Notes under the pieces: generated by a model | What the model was told of the DNA's origin: nothing | Seen by the model: the letters and a program-made list of their open reading frames with translations, nothing else | Database searches by the model: none | Assembly (NCBI RefSeq): GCF_023554995.1 | Contig: NZ_JAMJPK010000007.1 | Coordinates: 124,001-188,000 of the forward strand | Direction: 5' to 3' | Source: Halomonas gemina | GTDB taxonomy: Bacteria > Pseudomonadota > Gammaproteobacteria > Pseudomonadales > Halomonadaceae | Length of the DNA stretch: 64,000 nt | Position numbers and translations under genes: made by a program | In this document: positions 7,865 through 18,107 of the stretch, piece after piece | How the letters are laid out: each line of letters starts with the position of its first letter | How positions within the stretch are numbered: position 1 is the stretch's first letter

Positions 7865-8471
7865 TCTCTCACTCTACCTGGTCACCGACCGTAGGCTCTG
7901 CGCGGTCCCGGGGCTGGTGGAGACCGTGATGGCGGCGGTGCGCGGCGGCGTGACGCTGGTGCAGCTTCGCGACAAGCACGCCTCTGATGACGAACTGGTC
8001 GACCAGGCGCGCCACCTCAAGGCCGCGCTTTCCGGCACCGGCGTGCCGCTGGTCATCAATGACCGGCTGGAGGTGGCCCTGGCCGCTGGTGCCGACGGCC
8101 TACACATCGGCCAGGATGACGGCGACGTGGATAAGGCCCGCGCGGCGCTGGGCCCTGAGGCGATCCTCGGGCTCTCGGTCCAGACCCATGACCAGCTCGC
8201 CCGCCTCGACCCGGCGGCGCTGGACTATCTGGGGCTGGGCCCGGTGTTCGCCACCCCCAGCAAGCACGACCACGCCGCACCGCTGGGCTTCGAGGGGCTG
8301 GCCAGCCTGGTGGCCGCCAGCCCCCTGCCGAGCGTGGCCATCGGCGGCCTCAAGGCCGAGCACGTGGTCGCGACGCGCGAGGCCGGTGCCGAGGGCCTGG
8401 CGGTAATCTCGGCGATCTGCGGCCAGCCTGACCCCGAGGCCGCCGCACGGCGCTTCTTCATTACACGATAA
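7854..8471 (+). CDS. thiE: thiamine-phosphate synthase
   Basis: Joins the pyrimidine pyrophosphate and the thiazole phosphate to give thiamine phosphate. The 205-aa TIM-barrel shows the ThiE motifs TLVQLRDKHA, PLVINDRLEVAL, DGLHIGQDD, GLGPVFATPSKHDH and IGGL near the C-terminus. ATG at 7854 is inside the end of thiM, so the pair is coupled and both are under the TPP riboswitch. The stop is 1 base away from the convergent znuA stop, an unusually tight tail-to-tail junction. Confidence 0.96.
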   Translation: MRLDLSLYLVTDRRLCAVPGLVETVMAAVRGGVTLVQLRDKHASDDELVDQARHLKAALSGTGVPLVINDRLEVALAAGADGLHIGQDDGDVDKARAALGPEAILGLSVQTHDQLARLDPAALDYLGLGPVFATPSKHDHAAPLGFEGLASLVAASPLPSVAIGGLKAEHVVATREAGAEGLAVISAICGQPDPEAAARRFFITR

Positions 8472-8472
8472 G

Positions 8473-9474
<1,002 letters not shown>

Positions 9475-9519
9475 CGACCTCTCCAGGGCTGGCAGCCAGC
9501 GGCATGCGATTGTGACATA

Positions 9520-9540
9520 AAATGTTATGATATAACATAT
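9520..9540. promoter_or_regulatory. Zur box between znuA and znuCB
   Basis: ATGTTAT (9522-9528), a 3-base spacer and ATAACAT (9532-9538) form a perfect inverted repeat that matches the gammaproteobacterial Zur operator core. It sits 46 bases from the znuA start and 34 bases from the znuC start, so one Zur dimer site can repress both directions when zinc is sufficient. Confidence 0.85.
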
Positions 9541-9573
9541 CATTAAGTGTCAAGCCTACACTGGAGGAACACC

Positions 9574-10347
9574 ATGCCGCTGCTGTCGATCGACGATCTG
9601 CACGTCGCCCTAGGGGGGCGGACCGTCCTCGAGGGCATCGATCTGCACCTCGACCGCGGCGAGATCGTCACCTTGGTCGGCCCCAACGGCTCGGGCAAGT
9701 CGACCCTGCTGCGCACCATCATCGGCGCCGTGGCGCCGGCGCACGGGCGGCTCGTGGGTCACCCGGGCCTGACCATCGGTTATGTGCCCCAACGGTTGGC
9801 GATCGACGCCACCCTGCCGATGACGGTCACGCGCTTCCTGAACCTGCCGCGTCGCCACCCGCCCCAGGCGATACGCCAAGCGCTAGAGCAGGCCTGCGTT
9901 CCCGGCCTGGGGCGGCAGCAGGTGACGGACCTCTCGGGGGGCCAGTTCCAGCGCATCCTGCTCGCCCGGGCCCTGCTGGAGAAGCCCGACCTGCTGCTGC
10001 TCGACGAGGCCACCCAGGGCCTCGATCACCGTGGCACGGCCGATTTCTACCGCCAGATCGCGTGCGTGCGCCGTGAGCTGGGCTGCGCGGTGCTGATGGT
10101 CAGCCACGAGCTGCACGTGGTGATGCGCGCCTCGGACCGCGTGGTCTGCCTGAACCGCCATATCTGCTGCCAGGGCACGCCTGAAAGGGTGCTTGCCTCG
10201 CCGGCCTATCAGGCGCTGTTCGGCCCCGACACCGGCGATGCGTTGGCGTTCTATCGCCATGACCACGACCGCCCTGATTCAGACCCTTCTGCCAGTACGC
10301 CCACTCCGCCGGCGGCCGGCACCACTCGCCTGGAGACCGCACCCTGA
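9574..10347 (+). CDS. znuC: zinc ABC transporter ATP-binding protein
   Basis: ATPase of the zinc importer, 257 aa. Walker A (GPNGSGKST, about residues 38-46), signature LSGGQFQR, Walker B (LLLLDEATQGLD) and the switch His (MVSHELH) are in order. ATG at 9574 follows CTGGAGGAAC. The stop overlaps the znuB ATG (TGATG). A Zur box lies directly upstream. Confidence 0.95.
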   Translation: MPLLSIDDLHVALGGRTVLEGIDLHLDRGEIVTLVGPNGSGKSTLLRTIIGAVAPAHGRLVGHPGLTIGYVPQRLAIDATLPMTVTRFLNLPRRHPPQAIRQALEQACVPGLGRQQVTDLSGGQFQRILLARALLEKPDLLLLDEATQGLDHRGTADFYRQIACVRRELGCAVLMVSHELHVVMRASDRVVCLNRHICCQGTPERVLASPAYQALFGPDTGDALAFYRHDHDRPDSDPSASTPTPPAAGTTRLETAP

Positions 10348-11174
10348 TGCTCGATGACTTCCTGGTTCGCGCCGCTCTGGCCGGCCTCGGCGTGGCACTC
10401 GCCGCCGCCCCCCTGGGCTGCTTCGTCGTGTGGCGGCGTATGGCCTACTTCGGCGACGCCACCGCCCACGCCGCCATCCTCGGGGTGGCGCTGTCGCTGC
10501 TGCTCTCCACCTCCATCTTCGCCGGCGTGCTGGTGGTGTCGCTGCTGATGGCTACCCTGGTCTCGCTGCTCAGCGGCCGTGGCTATGCCATGGATACCCT
10601 GCTCGGCGTCATGGCACACTCGGCGCTCGCGTTCGGGCTGGTGGCGGTGTCGTTCCTGTCCGGGGTGCGCATCGACCTGATGGCCTACTTATTCGGCGAC
10701 ATCCTGGCCGTCGGCAAAGGCGACCTGGCACTCATCGGTACCGGCGCGCTGCTGGTCGTGAGCCTGGTGGGCTGGCGCTGGTCGGCACTGCTCACCGCCA
10801 CTCTGGACGCTGATCTCGCCCGGGCTAGCGGTGTCGACCCCAAGCGCGAGCAACTGGTGCTGACGCTTTCCCTGGCGATAGTCGTGGCCGTGGCGCTGAA
10901 GGTGGTGGGGGTGCTGCTGATCGCCGCCCTGCTGATCATCCCGGCCGCCGCCGCGCGGCCCTTCTGTCGTACCCCTGAAGCCATGGCGCTGCTGGCCGCC
11001 GTGATCGGAGCCACCTCAACCACCGGTGGCCTGCAGGCGGCCTACTGGCTCGACACCCCCACCGGTCCTACCATCGTCAGCTTCGCCGCCATCCTGTTTG
11101 CCCTGTCCAGCCTGGCCGGGCAGTTCAAACGTCGGATAGTACGTGCCACGTCGTCCCCTGACGGGAATCCTTGA
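10347..11174 (+). CDS. znuB: zinc ABC transporter permease
   Basis: ABC-3 family permease of 275 aa with about eight membrane helices. The early FVVWRRMAYFGDATAHAAILG segment and the VALKVVGVLLIAALLIIPAAAARP segment are diagnostic. The start overlaps the znuC stop by one base. It completes ZnuABC; the zur gene itself is not in the window. Confidence 0.95.
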   Translation: MLDDFLVRAALAGLGVALAAAPLGCFVVWRRMAYFGDATAHAAILGVALSLLLSTSIFAGVLVVSLLMATLVSLLSGRGYAMDTLLGVMAHSALAFGLVAVSFLSGVRIDLMAYLFGDILAVGKGDLALIGTGALLVVSLVGWRWSALLTATLDADLARASGVDPKREQLVLTLSLAIVVAVALKVVGVLLIAALLIIPAAAARPFCRTPEAMALLAAVIGATSTTGGLQAAYWLDTPTGPTIVSFAAILFALSSLAGQFKRRIVRATSSPDGNP

Positions 11175-11276
11175 GCACGACATCTTGCATCGCCACTACG
11201 TCGAGGTTGGGCCGGCCTGGCCCCATCGTTGCGGCACGTCCGCGTGACGTAGATTTACTTCTCGTTTCCGTTGGCC

Positions 11277-11687
11277 TCATTGACGGGGCGCGGTGATGAC
11301 CTCGACCGTCTCGCCGCGAATGGCGTTGTAGAAGCAGTTGGGTCGCCCGGTATGGCAGGCGGGACCCTGCTGTTCGACTCGCAGCAGTAGCGCGTCGCCG
11401 TCGCAGTCCAGCCGCGCCTCGACCAGCCGCTGGCGATGCCCGGAGCTCTCGCCCTTGCGCCAGAGGGTCTGCCGCGAGCGCGACCAGTAGCAGACCCGCC
11501 CGGTGGTCAGGGTCTCGAGTAGTGCGTCGCGGTTCATCCAGGCCAGCATCAGTACCTCCCCGCTATCGTGCTGCTGGGCGATGGCCGCGATCAGCCCGTC
11601 GGCGTTCCAGGGAATCGTTGCGATCACTGCTACCAGCGGCCGGCACTCGCCGCGTTCGGCATTTTCCAGCTGCGTCCAGATGTTCAA
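11277..11687 (-). CDS. hisI: phosphoribosyl-AMP cyclohydrolase, Zur-operon paralogue
   Basis: Opens the purine ring of PR-AMP in histidine synthesis. The protein of about 136 aa shows the family motifs VLMLAWMNRDAL, CYWSRSRQTLWRKGE, the acidic metal triad DCDGD and CHTGRPNCF. A TTG at 11687, overlapping the folE2 stop as TTGA and preceded by AGGAGG, is the most likely start; an in-frame ATG at 11708 would add seven residues but has no ribosome site. It is last in the zinc-starvation operon. No hisE domain and no other his genes are nearby, so it is probably a second, stress-specific copy. Confidence 0.88.
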   Translation of the reverse strand: MNIWTQLENAERGECRPLVAVIATIPWNADGLIAAIAQQHDSGEVLMLAWMNRDALLETLTTGRVCYWSRSRQTLWRKGESSGHRQRLVEARLDCDGDALLLRVEQQGPACHTGRPNCFYNAIRGETVEVITAPRQ

Positions 11688-12583
11688 CCCGCCTCCTGCC
11701 AGTTCCATTCGCTGCGCGCCACGGCGTCATGGGCATGCAGGCTTTCGGCATGCACCACGCGCAGGGCGAAGCCGTCGATGCCGGGCTGGTCGCGCAGGGC
11801 GGCATGCAGGCGTCGGGCGGCGTCCTCGCAGAACATCAGATTCTGGCCGTTGGCCAGGGCGAAGGCCTGTTCGTCGATGCGCTTGACCGCCGTTTGCAGG
11901 GGAGTCCCGAGCGCCTTCTCGACGCGTTCCACCAGTGCCGCAAACGGCAGCTCGTCGAGGCCTTCCGCCAAGCGCACCGACAGGTGGGCCTGGCTGCGCT
12001 GGCTGTGGGGCGTCGCCAGGATGCTCTGCTCGCTTCCCAGCCAAGCCCGCACCCCTTCGCGCGTCACCGGCATGTCGATGAAGTCTTCGTCGAAGGCTTG
12101 CTGAATCAGCTGGCGGGCCAGGGCTGCCGAGCAGGGGCAGGTCGAGGAGTAACCCACCGTCAGGTCGAGGATGGCCTCCAGGCCTTCGGCATCGCGCCGG
12201 CAACGCAGAGCGAAGGGGTAAGCCTGCCATCCCGAGAGGGGGCTGATCAGCGCTGGGCGCTCGAGCAGCGCTTCGCCGCTCAGATCGAGGTAGGCGGCAT
12301 TCGAGAGTTCCTGATGGGTGTCCAGGAAAGACGCCAGCACCGCCGCCATCCGCGAAAGCGACACCTCGCGACCCTGCAGCTTCGCCAGCGACAGATAGAG
12401 CCGCGACATGTGAATGCCGCGGGCGGTGGGGTCGTCGAGGCTGACACCCGCCGCGGCGCGACCGGCGATGGTCTGGCCGGCCACTTGCAGCGGCAGGGCG
12501 ATGCCCTCCATGCCGACCCAGCTCAACGTGCCGAGACGCGCCGAGGGCGCGGCAGCGATATCTTCCAGAGAATGTTTTTCCAT
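11684..12583 (-). CDS. folE2: GTP cyclohydrolase FolE2 (type IB)
   Basis: Metal-promiscuous GTP cyclohydrolase that makes dihydroneopterin triphosphate for folate. The 299-aa protein carries GIHMSRLY, the catalytic Cys region STCPCSAALAR (C149/C151) and the TPHSQRSQ segment. FolE2 is known to replace the zinc enzyme FolE when zinc is scarce, and it is often under Zur control. Here it sits between a COG0523 remnant and hisI in the operon that begins at the Zur box 14598-14620. Confidence 0.95.
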   Translation of the reverse strand: MEKHSLEDIAAAPSARLGTLSWVGMEGIALPLQVAGQTIAGRAAAGVSLDDPTARGIHMSRLYLSLAKLQGREVSLSRMAAVLASFLDTHQELSNAAYLDLSGEALLERPALISPLSGWQAYPFALRCRRDAEGLEAILDLTVGYSSTCPCSAALARQLIQQAFDEDFIDMPVTREGVRAWLGSEQSILATPHSQRSQAHLSVRLAEGLDELPFAALVERVEKALGTPLQTAVKRIDEQAFALANGQNLMFCEDAARRLHAALRDQPGIDGFALRVVHAESLHAHDAVARSEWNWQEAG

Positions 12584-12607
12584 GTAGGGCTCGCTTGGGC
12601 GTTTCTG

Positions 12608-12741
12608 CTAGGCGTCGAAGTAGTCAAATAGCCGCGTGACGGCGTCGGGGGGGACGCCGCTGGTGATGAACACGAAGCGTGAGACCCCATCGGGGCACGT
12701 CTCGGGGGCAGGGTCACCGGCGTGAAGTCTGCCGTCAGCAT
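12608..12741 (-). pseudogene. remnant of a second COG0523/CobW-type gene
   Basis: The 160 bases between the GTPase stop and folE2 are not noise. An ATG at 12741 begins MLTADFTPVTL, which resembles the segment just before the P-loop of COG0523 proteins. In another frame the 3' part reads RFVFITSGVPPDAVTRLFDYF and then stops, which resembles the C-terminal end of the same family. The P-loop, the CxCC motif and the middle are absent. This fits an internal deletion with loss of frame, but the fragments are short and the assignment is inference. Confidence 0.4.
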
Positions 12742-12744
12742 GAC

Positions 12745-13955
<1,211 letters not shown>

Positions 13956-13956
<1 letters not shown>

Positions 13957-14381
13957 CAGCTTTCCCCTCTTGCCTTGCGGTAGTGATGCTCTCGACGTTC
14001 CTGGCGCTCCTTGGCTTCCAGGCACAGCCGTGCGGTGGGCCTCAGCAGCAGACGCTGCAAGCCAATGGGTTCGCCGGTCTCCTCGCAGTAGCCGTATTCG
14101 CCCTCATCGAGTCGCCTCAGGGCGGTATCGATATTGGCCAGCAGCCGGGTTTCTCGATCGGCCTGGCGCAGTTGCAAGCGCAGTTCCTCCTCGAAGGCCG
14201 CCTGGTCGAGCTCATCGCTGCTGTGATCGTGGCTAGCCATGGCAGCACGGATTTCGCCCAGGTGTTCCTCTATACGGGCCTTCTCATCGAGCAGTCGACG
14301 GCGGAAGAAGGCCAGCTGCTCGTCGTTCATGTAGGCATCGTCCGGCATCGCCAGCAGGCGCGCCTCTTCGGCAGGTAGCAT
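13956..14381 (-). CDS. dksA2: DksA2-like RNA polymerase-binding protein lacking the full zinc finger
   Basis: TraR/DksA-family protein of 141 aa. The coiled-coil tip keeps the acidic residues (SDELDQAA, D56 and D59). The finger region has C99-x2-T102 and C120-x2-A123, so two of the four zinc ligands of DksA are gone. DksA2 of Pseudomonas aeruginosa is known to have the same Cys-Thr/Cys-Ala pattern and to work without zinc. ATG at 14381 follows GGAGGAG; a longer frame exists but lacks a ribosome site. It is coupled to the COG0523 GTPase and downstream of a Zur box. Confidence 0.88.
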
Positions 14382-14456
14382 CGCGCTACTCCTCCAGCGA
14401 CTTACGCACAAATCGATAAACGGTAGCGGCGCTCACCACCACCACCGTGTCGTCTC

Positions 14457-14549
14457 TTAATGGGCATGCCCGGCATGATGGTCTTGCCCATGGGCCGGCA
14501 ACAGGACACCGGCCAGCGGTGTGAGAAGGCGCAATGGGTGGCGTGACAT
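14457..14549 (-). CDS. His-rich 30-residue small ORF, possible secreted zinc peptide
   Basis: This frame is not long enough for usual gene calling. It starts ATG at 14549 after GGGAGATAC and ends TAA at 14457. The product has a basic start (MSRHPLRL), a short hydrophobic core (LLTPLAGVLLPA) and then a tail with five His (HGQDHHAGHAH). It is the first frame after the Zur box 14598-14620, ahead of dksA2. It could be a leader peptide, a tiny periplasmic zinc ligand or the N-terminal stub of a larger His-rich zinc protein (ZrgA-like). Expression is unproven. Confidence 0.45.
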   Translation of the reverse strand: MSRHPLRLLTPLAGVLLPAHGQDHHAGHAH

Positions 14550-14597
14550 CGTATCTCCCGGTTGGACGCAGTGGGCTTTGCTTCAAGCGCGAAAGAA

Positions 14598-14620
14598 GAT
14601 ACGTTATAACATAACATTTA
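14598..14620. promoter_or_regulatory. Zur box between the DUF1826 gene and the dksA2 operon
   Basis: A 23-bp site built around CGTTATA and AACATAACATTT matches the E. coli Zur operator (GAAATGTTATA, one base, TATAACATTTC) at about 18 of 22 defined positions. It lies 30 bases from the DUF1826 start and 48 bases from the small His-rich frame, so it can control both directions. Confidence 0.8.
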
Positions 14621-14650
14621 CGCAACCCATGTATTCCCGGAGGCCATGCC

Positions 14651-15313
14651 ATGATGACGACCGTACAACGCCGGGACTCACCCGACGTCCCCGTGACACC
14701 CCGCCATGCCGAGGGCGAGGACATCAGCATCCTGCCGCGGATCTTCGAGGATGACATCAGCATCGCCATCCTGCACCGGCGGCTTCCTCAGGAGATACAG
14801 GCCGGCGTAAACGCCCAGCTCCAAGCCGACAGAGCGCTCTCCATCTCCTGGCTTGGTCCACCCGGCGATGCCCTGCGTAGCGAGCTTCGGCGCCGACTGC
14901 AAGATCCCGATGCCTGCGGTGCCCTCATCGAGGATATCGTGACGCTGGCTGAGGCCATGGCCTACCTGTTCGACACCGATTCCGTGGGCCTGCGTCTGCG
15001 CCGCCTAGCATCCGCCATGTGTCCACGATTTCACTGCGACCACCTGCCCGTGCGCCTGGTCACGACCTATCATGGCCCCGGTTGCGAATGGCTACCCGAG
15101 TGGGCGGTGAACCGCCAGGGCCTGGGCGCACCGCGGCCGGACAAGCCCGAGATCGTCGACGACCCGTCCGCCGTTCGACGACTCGGGACCGGCGACCTGG
15201 CACTGCTCAAGAGTAGCGGGTGGATCGGCAACGAAGAACACGCCTTGGTTCACCGCAGTCCGGACTTGCCGGCAGGCCACCAGCGGCTGCTGCTGACTCT
15301 GGACCCCGCCTAG
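14651..15313 (+). CDS. DUF1826 family protein, Zur-controlled
   Basis: Unknown-function protein of 220 aa. It matches the DUF1826 pattern: PRFHCDHLPVRLVTTYHGPG, RLGTGDLALLK and GNEEHALVHRSP followed by RLLLTLD. The spacing of H128-x-D130, H201 and R212 resembles the 2-His-1-carboxylate plus Arg layout of Fe(II)/2-oxoglutarate oxygenases, which is my inference. Known from comparative studies: DUF1826 genes often sit beside COG0523, folE2 and dksA2 in Zur regulons. The ATG at 14651 is seven bases after CGGAGG. Confidence 0.85.
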   Translation: MMTTVQRRDSPDVPVTPRHAEGEDISILPRIFEDDISIAILHRRLPQEIQAGVNAQLQADRALSISWLGPPGDALRSELRRRLQDPDACGALIEDIVTLAEAMAYLFDTDSVGLRLRRLASAMCPRFHCDHLPVRLVTTYHGPGCEWLPEWAVNRQGLGAPRPDKPEIVDDPSAVRRLGTGDLALLKSSGWIGNEEHALVHRSPDLPAGHQRLLLTLDPA

Positions 15314-15324
15314 TTGCAGCAACC

Positions 15325-16200
15325 TCATGAGGTCGGCCGGCGCTTCAGGGTGGTGCGTCGCTCGTGGTAAGCGATCGCCAGGCCGCTGCCGATGATCAGA
15401 GCGCTACCGATGAATACCCAGAGGTCGGGCATCTCGCCCCAGAACCACCAGCCCAGCAGCACCGCCCAGAGCATGGCGGTGTAGTCGAAGGGGGCGGCGA
15501 TGGCCGCCGGGGCATGGCGGAAGGCCATGGTGATGAAGGCCGTGGCGCCTACCCCGAAGAGGCCCGAGCCGGCGAAGGCCAGCCAGTGCCAGGGGTGGGG
15601 GGTCTGCCACACCCAGGGCAACGCCAGGGCGGTGACCACGAAGGGCACCAGGGTCATGTAGAAGACCATCGCCCAGAGGTGCTCGGTGCCACCCCAGCGT
15701 CGCGCGGTGATCATCATCAGCGCATAGAAGACCGCCGCGCCGATCAGCGCCAGGGCGCCGGGATCGAAGGCCTCGCCGCCGGGACGCACCACGATCAGCA
15801 CCCCCGCGAAGCCCACCAGCGAGGCCGCCAGCACCGGCCCCTCGATGCGCTCGCCCAGCAGCGGCACCGAGAGCAAGGTGACGAACAGCGGTGCCACGAA
15901 GGCGATGGCGGTGGCCTCGGCCAGTGGCAGCAGGGTCAGGCCCAGCACGAAGCAGAACATGGTGCCGCTGTAGATCAGCCCACGCAGCAGATGGATCCCG
16001 GGGCGACGGGTGCGCAGCTTGCGCAGTCCGCCGCCGAAATGGGCCAGCGCCGCGATCAGCGGCAGCGACACCAGGGTACGGAAGAAGATGATCTGCAACG
16101 GCGAGTGCACCTCGCCCAGCCACTTGGCGATGGCGTCGCCGATGGCCAGGCAGAGCACGCCCAGGCACATGAACCCGATGCCCTTGAATGACGGTGACAT
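15325..16200 (-). CDS. EamA-family (DMT) transporter
   Basis: Drug/metabolite exporter of 291 aa with ten predicted helices in two EamA repeats (about residues 8-135 and 145-280). Each repeat ends with the usual Pro/Gly-rich helix (SVPLLGERIEGPVLAASLVGFAGVLIV and LGWWFWGEMPDLWVFIGSALII). Met at 16200 is preferred because the extra residues upstream are not hydrophobic. Convergent with DUF1826 by 11 bases, so not part of the zinc operon. Substrate unknown. Confidence 0.88.
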   Translation of the reverse strand: MSPSFKGIGFMCLGVLCLAIGDAIAKWLGEVHSPLQIIFFRTLVSLPLIAALAHFGGGLRKLRTRRPGIHLLRGLIYSGTMFCFVLGLTLLPLAEATAIAFVAPLFVTLLSVPLLGERIEGPVLAASLVGFAGVLIVVRPGGEAFDPGALALIGAAVFYALMMITARRWGGTEHLWAMVFYMTLVPFVVTALALPWVWQTPHPWHWLAFAGSGLFGVGATAFITMAFRHAPAAIAAPFDYTAMLWAVLLGWWFWGEMPDLWVFIGSALIIGSGLAIAYHERRTTLKRRPTS

Positions 16201-16228
16201 GCCGCATGCCCTCCCCTGACCGAGCCCC

Positions 16229-16264
16229 AAAAAGCCACCCCGCCGGCCTGGGGCCGGCGGGGTG
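16229..16264 (-). terminator. rho-independent terminator after the carboxypeptidase gene
   Basis: A 13-bp perfect stem (16236-16248 with 16252-16264) with a TGG loop is followed on the minus strand by a TTTTT tract (16229-16233). It lies 47 bases beyond the stop of the leftward carboxypeptidase gene. Confidence 0.85.
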
Positions 16265-16310
16265 AATAGAGCTCACTACGCTAGTCGGTGACGTGCCGGA
16301 GGGCAAGCCC

Positions 16311-17741
16311 TCACAGGCTGGCCTGGACCACCATGCACTCCATGCCCTGGGCCACCAGGCGACGGCAGGCGGTATGGGCCTGGCCCTCATCCATGTCCAC
16401 CAGGCGGGCGCGGTAGACGCCGGCCTTTTCGGCATCGCCCACGGCGACCCGGGCATCGGCCAGCTCGCTGGCCAGCTGATCGGCAGCGCGAGACGCCAGG
16501 GAGCGGGCATGGACGGCATCGCTGAAGGCGCCGACCTGCACGCCCCAGCCTCCTTGGCGGGCGACGTCCTCCGAGGTGGGCTGCCCCGGTGCACGGGTGC
16601 TGGCCATAAGCTCGCGGATCGGGTCGTCGGCCGAGCCCTGCACCAGGCTCTCCGCTGCGGTGGCGGCCGATGTCTGGGCGGTGGCGGCCCGCGAGGCCAC
16701 TTCCTGCCTCGGGGCATCCACTGCCGCCGTCGGCGCCTCCACCGGGGCCGGCGGGAAAACCGACGCCTCGGGCGACGAGGCAGCACCCGGGGCCGGTGCG
16801 CCAAGGCTAGCCAGGCGGACCCGGTCACCGACCGGCTGGCCCGGAGCCTGGGGCTCGCCCGGCATCAGCCGGCCTCCGGAGATGTCCGCACTAGCCAGCC
16901 AGCCGCGGCCATCGGCCAGCGAGGCACGCACGAAACCGCGATCCAGCAGCTCGGCGGTGTGCGCATCTCGCGAGGCGGCGGTGAAGCCGCCCATCACCAC
17001 CGTGAGCAGCCGGCGGCCGTCCCGCACCGCCGAGGTGGCGACGTTGAAGCCCGAGGCGCGGATGAAGCCGGTCTTGAGGCCATCGGCACCGGGATAACTC
17101 TTGAGCAGACGATTGTGACCCGTGATGGTCTTGCCCTGCCAGCTGAAGCTCATCCGCGAGAAGTAGGGGTAGTACTGAGGGAAGTCGCGCATCAGGTGCC
17201 GGGCGAGCACCGCCATGTCGCGTGCCGTAGTGACCTGGCCGGCATCGGGCAGGCCGTTGGGGTTACGGAAGATGGTGTCCGGCATGCCCAGCGCGCGGGC
17301 CTTGTTGGTCATCATGCGTCCGAAATGTGCTTCGCTGCCGCCCAGCGCCTCGGCCACCACCACGGCCACATCATTGGCCGACTTGATCACCAGTGCCTCG
17401 ATGGCCTTCTCCACGGGGATGGTGGAACCGGCCTTCACATAGAGCTTGGAGGCCGGCTTGGAGGCCGCATAGGAAGAGACCGGCAGCGGCTGGCTCAGGC
17501 TCAGCCTGCCCTCTTCCAGGGCCTCGAACATCAGGTAGAGCGTCATCATCTTGGTGAGCGAGGCCGGATAGCGCAGCCGGTCGGCATTCTCGGCGTAGAG
17601 AATCTCCTGGCTGTCGGCATCGATGACGATACCGGCATAGCGGGGATTGGCCTGGACGGCCGTGGTGGCAAGCAGCAGGCAGGCCAGCAGCACGAAAATG
17701 CCCCCTCCGCGGCGCCGGTTGATTATTGTGATAGGCACCAT
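16311..17741 (-). CDS. D-alanyl-D-alanine carboxypeptidase (PBP5/6-type) with SPOR domain
   Basis: Trims the terminal D-Ala from peptidoglycan stem peptides in the periplasm. The 476-aa protein has an N-terminal signal/anchor (residues 13-31), the S61-L-T-K64 catalytic motif, SAN at 121-123 and KTG at 223-225. A Pro/Ala-rich linker follows, and a C-terminal SPOR domain (about 400-475, WGVQVGAFSDAVHARSLA) that binds septal glycan. Classical PBP5 has instead a beta-rich domain and an amphipathic anchor, so this is the SPOR-tailed form. ATG at 17741 is the only well placed start. Confidence 0.93.
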   Translation of the reverse strand: MVPITIINRRRGGGIFVLLACLLLATTAVQANPRYAGIVIDADSQEILYAENADRLRYPASLTKMMTLYLMFEALEEGRLSLSQPLPVSSYAASKPASKLYVKAGSTIPVEKAIEALVIKSANDVAVVVAEALGGSEAHFGRMMTNKARALGMPDTIFRNPNGLPDAGQVTTARDMAVLARHLMRDFPQYYPYFSRMSFSWQGKTITGHNRLLKSYPGADGLKTGFIRASGFNVATSAVRDGRRLLTVVMGGFTAASRDAHTAELLDRGFVRASLADGRGWLASADISGGRLMPGEPQAPGQPVGDRVRLASLGAPAPGAASSPEASVFPPAPVEAPTAAVDAPRQEVASRAATAQTSAATAAESLVQGSADDPIRELMASTRAPGQPTSEDVARQGGWGVQVGAFSDAVHARSLASRAADQLASELADARVAVGDAEKAGVYRARLVDMDEGQAHTACRRLVAQGMECMVVQASL

Positions 17742-17934
17742 GTCGCGTTCCCTCGTGGTTTGTTACCGTTTCACCTGGTCATTATGGCCGTCTGTCACGC
17801 CCTGTACAGGGCAAAGACCGGACTTTCTGCCGATTTTTCGCCGTATTACCTCGTCACTTCCCCTTGCTTCGGCGGCGACCACCCCGTTCGATTGAATGCG
17901 CCTATCGTAACCATACGGTAAATCAGGTTACTCG

Positions 17935-18050
17935 ATGGGCGTGGCCTTCGGTGTGACCTACCTGATCACCGGCAGTTGGGTGCTCGGCGGCATGATCGCG
18001 CTGCTCGAACCCGCCGCCAACACCGTCGCCTACTTCTTCGAAGGCCTGGG
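17935..18050 (+). pseudogene. DUF2061-type membrane protein remnant
   Basis: The frame begins MGVAFGVTYLITGSWVLGG and continues IALLEPAANTVAYFFEGLGG, which is the core of DUF2061 small membrane proteins. The usual N-terminal segment and the C-terminal FHEK-type end are absent, an upstream in-frame stop lies at 17908-17910, and the frame then runs on antisense to the TSUP gene. It may be a truncated remnant; a short functional peptide cannot be excluded. Confidence 0.5.
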
Positions 18051-18107
18051 AGGCCGTTCAGCGGCGAAGGGCCCGCCTCGCGGCCTGACCGGCGGACCTG
18101 CGCCCGA

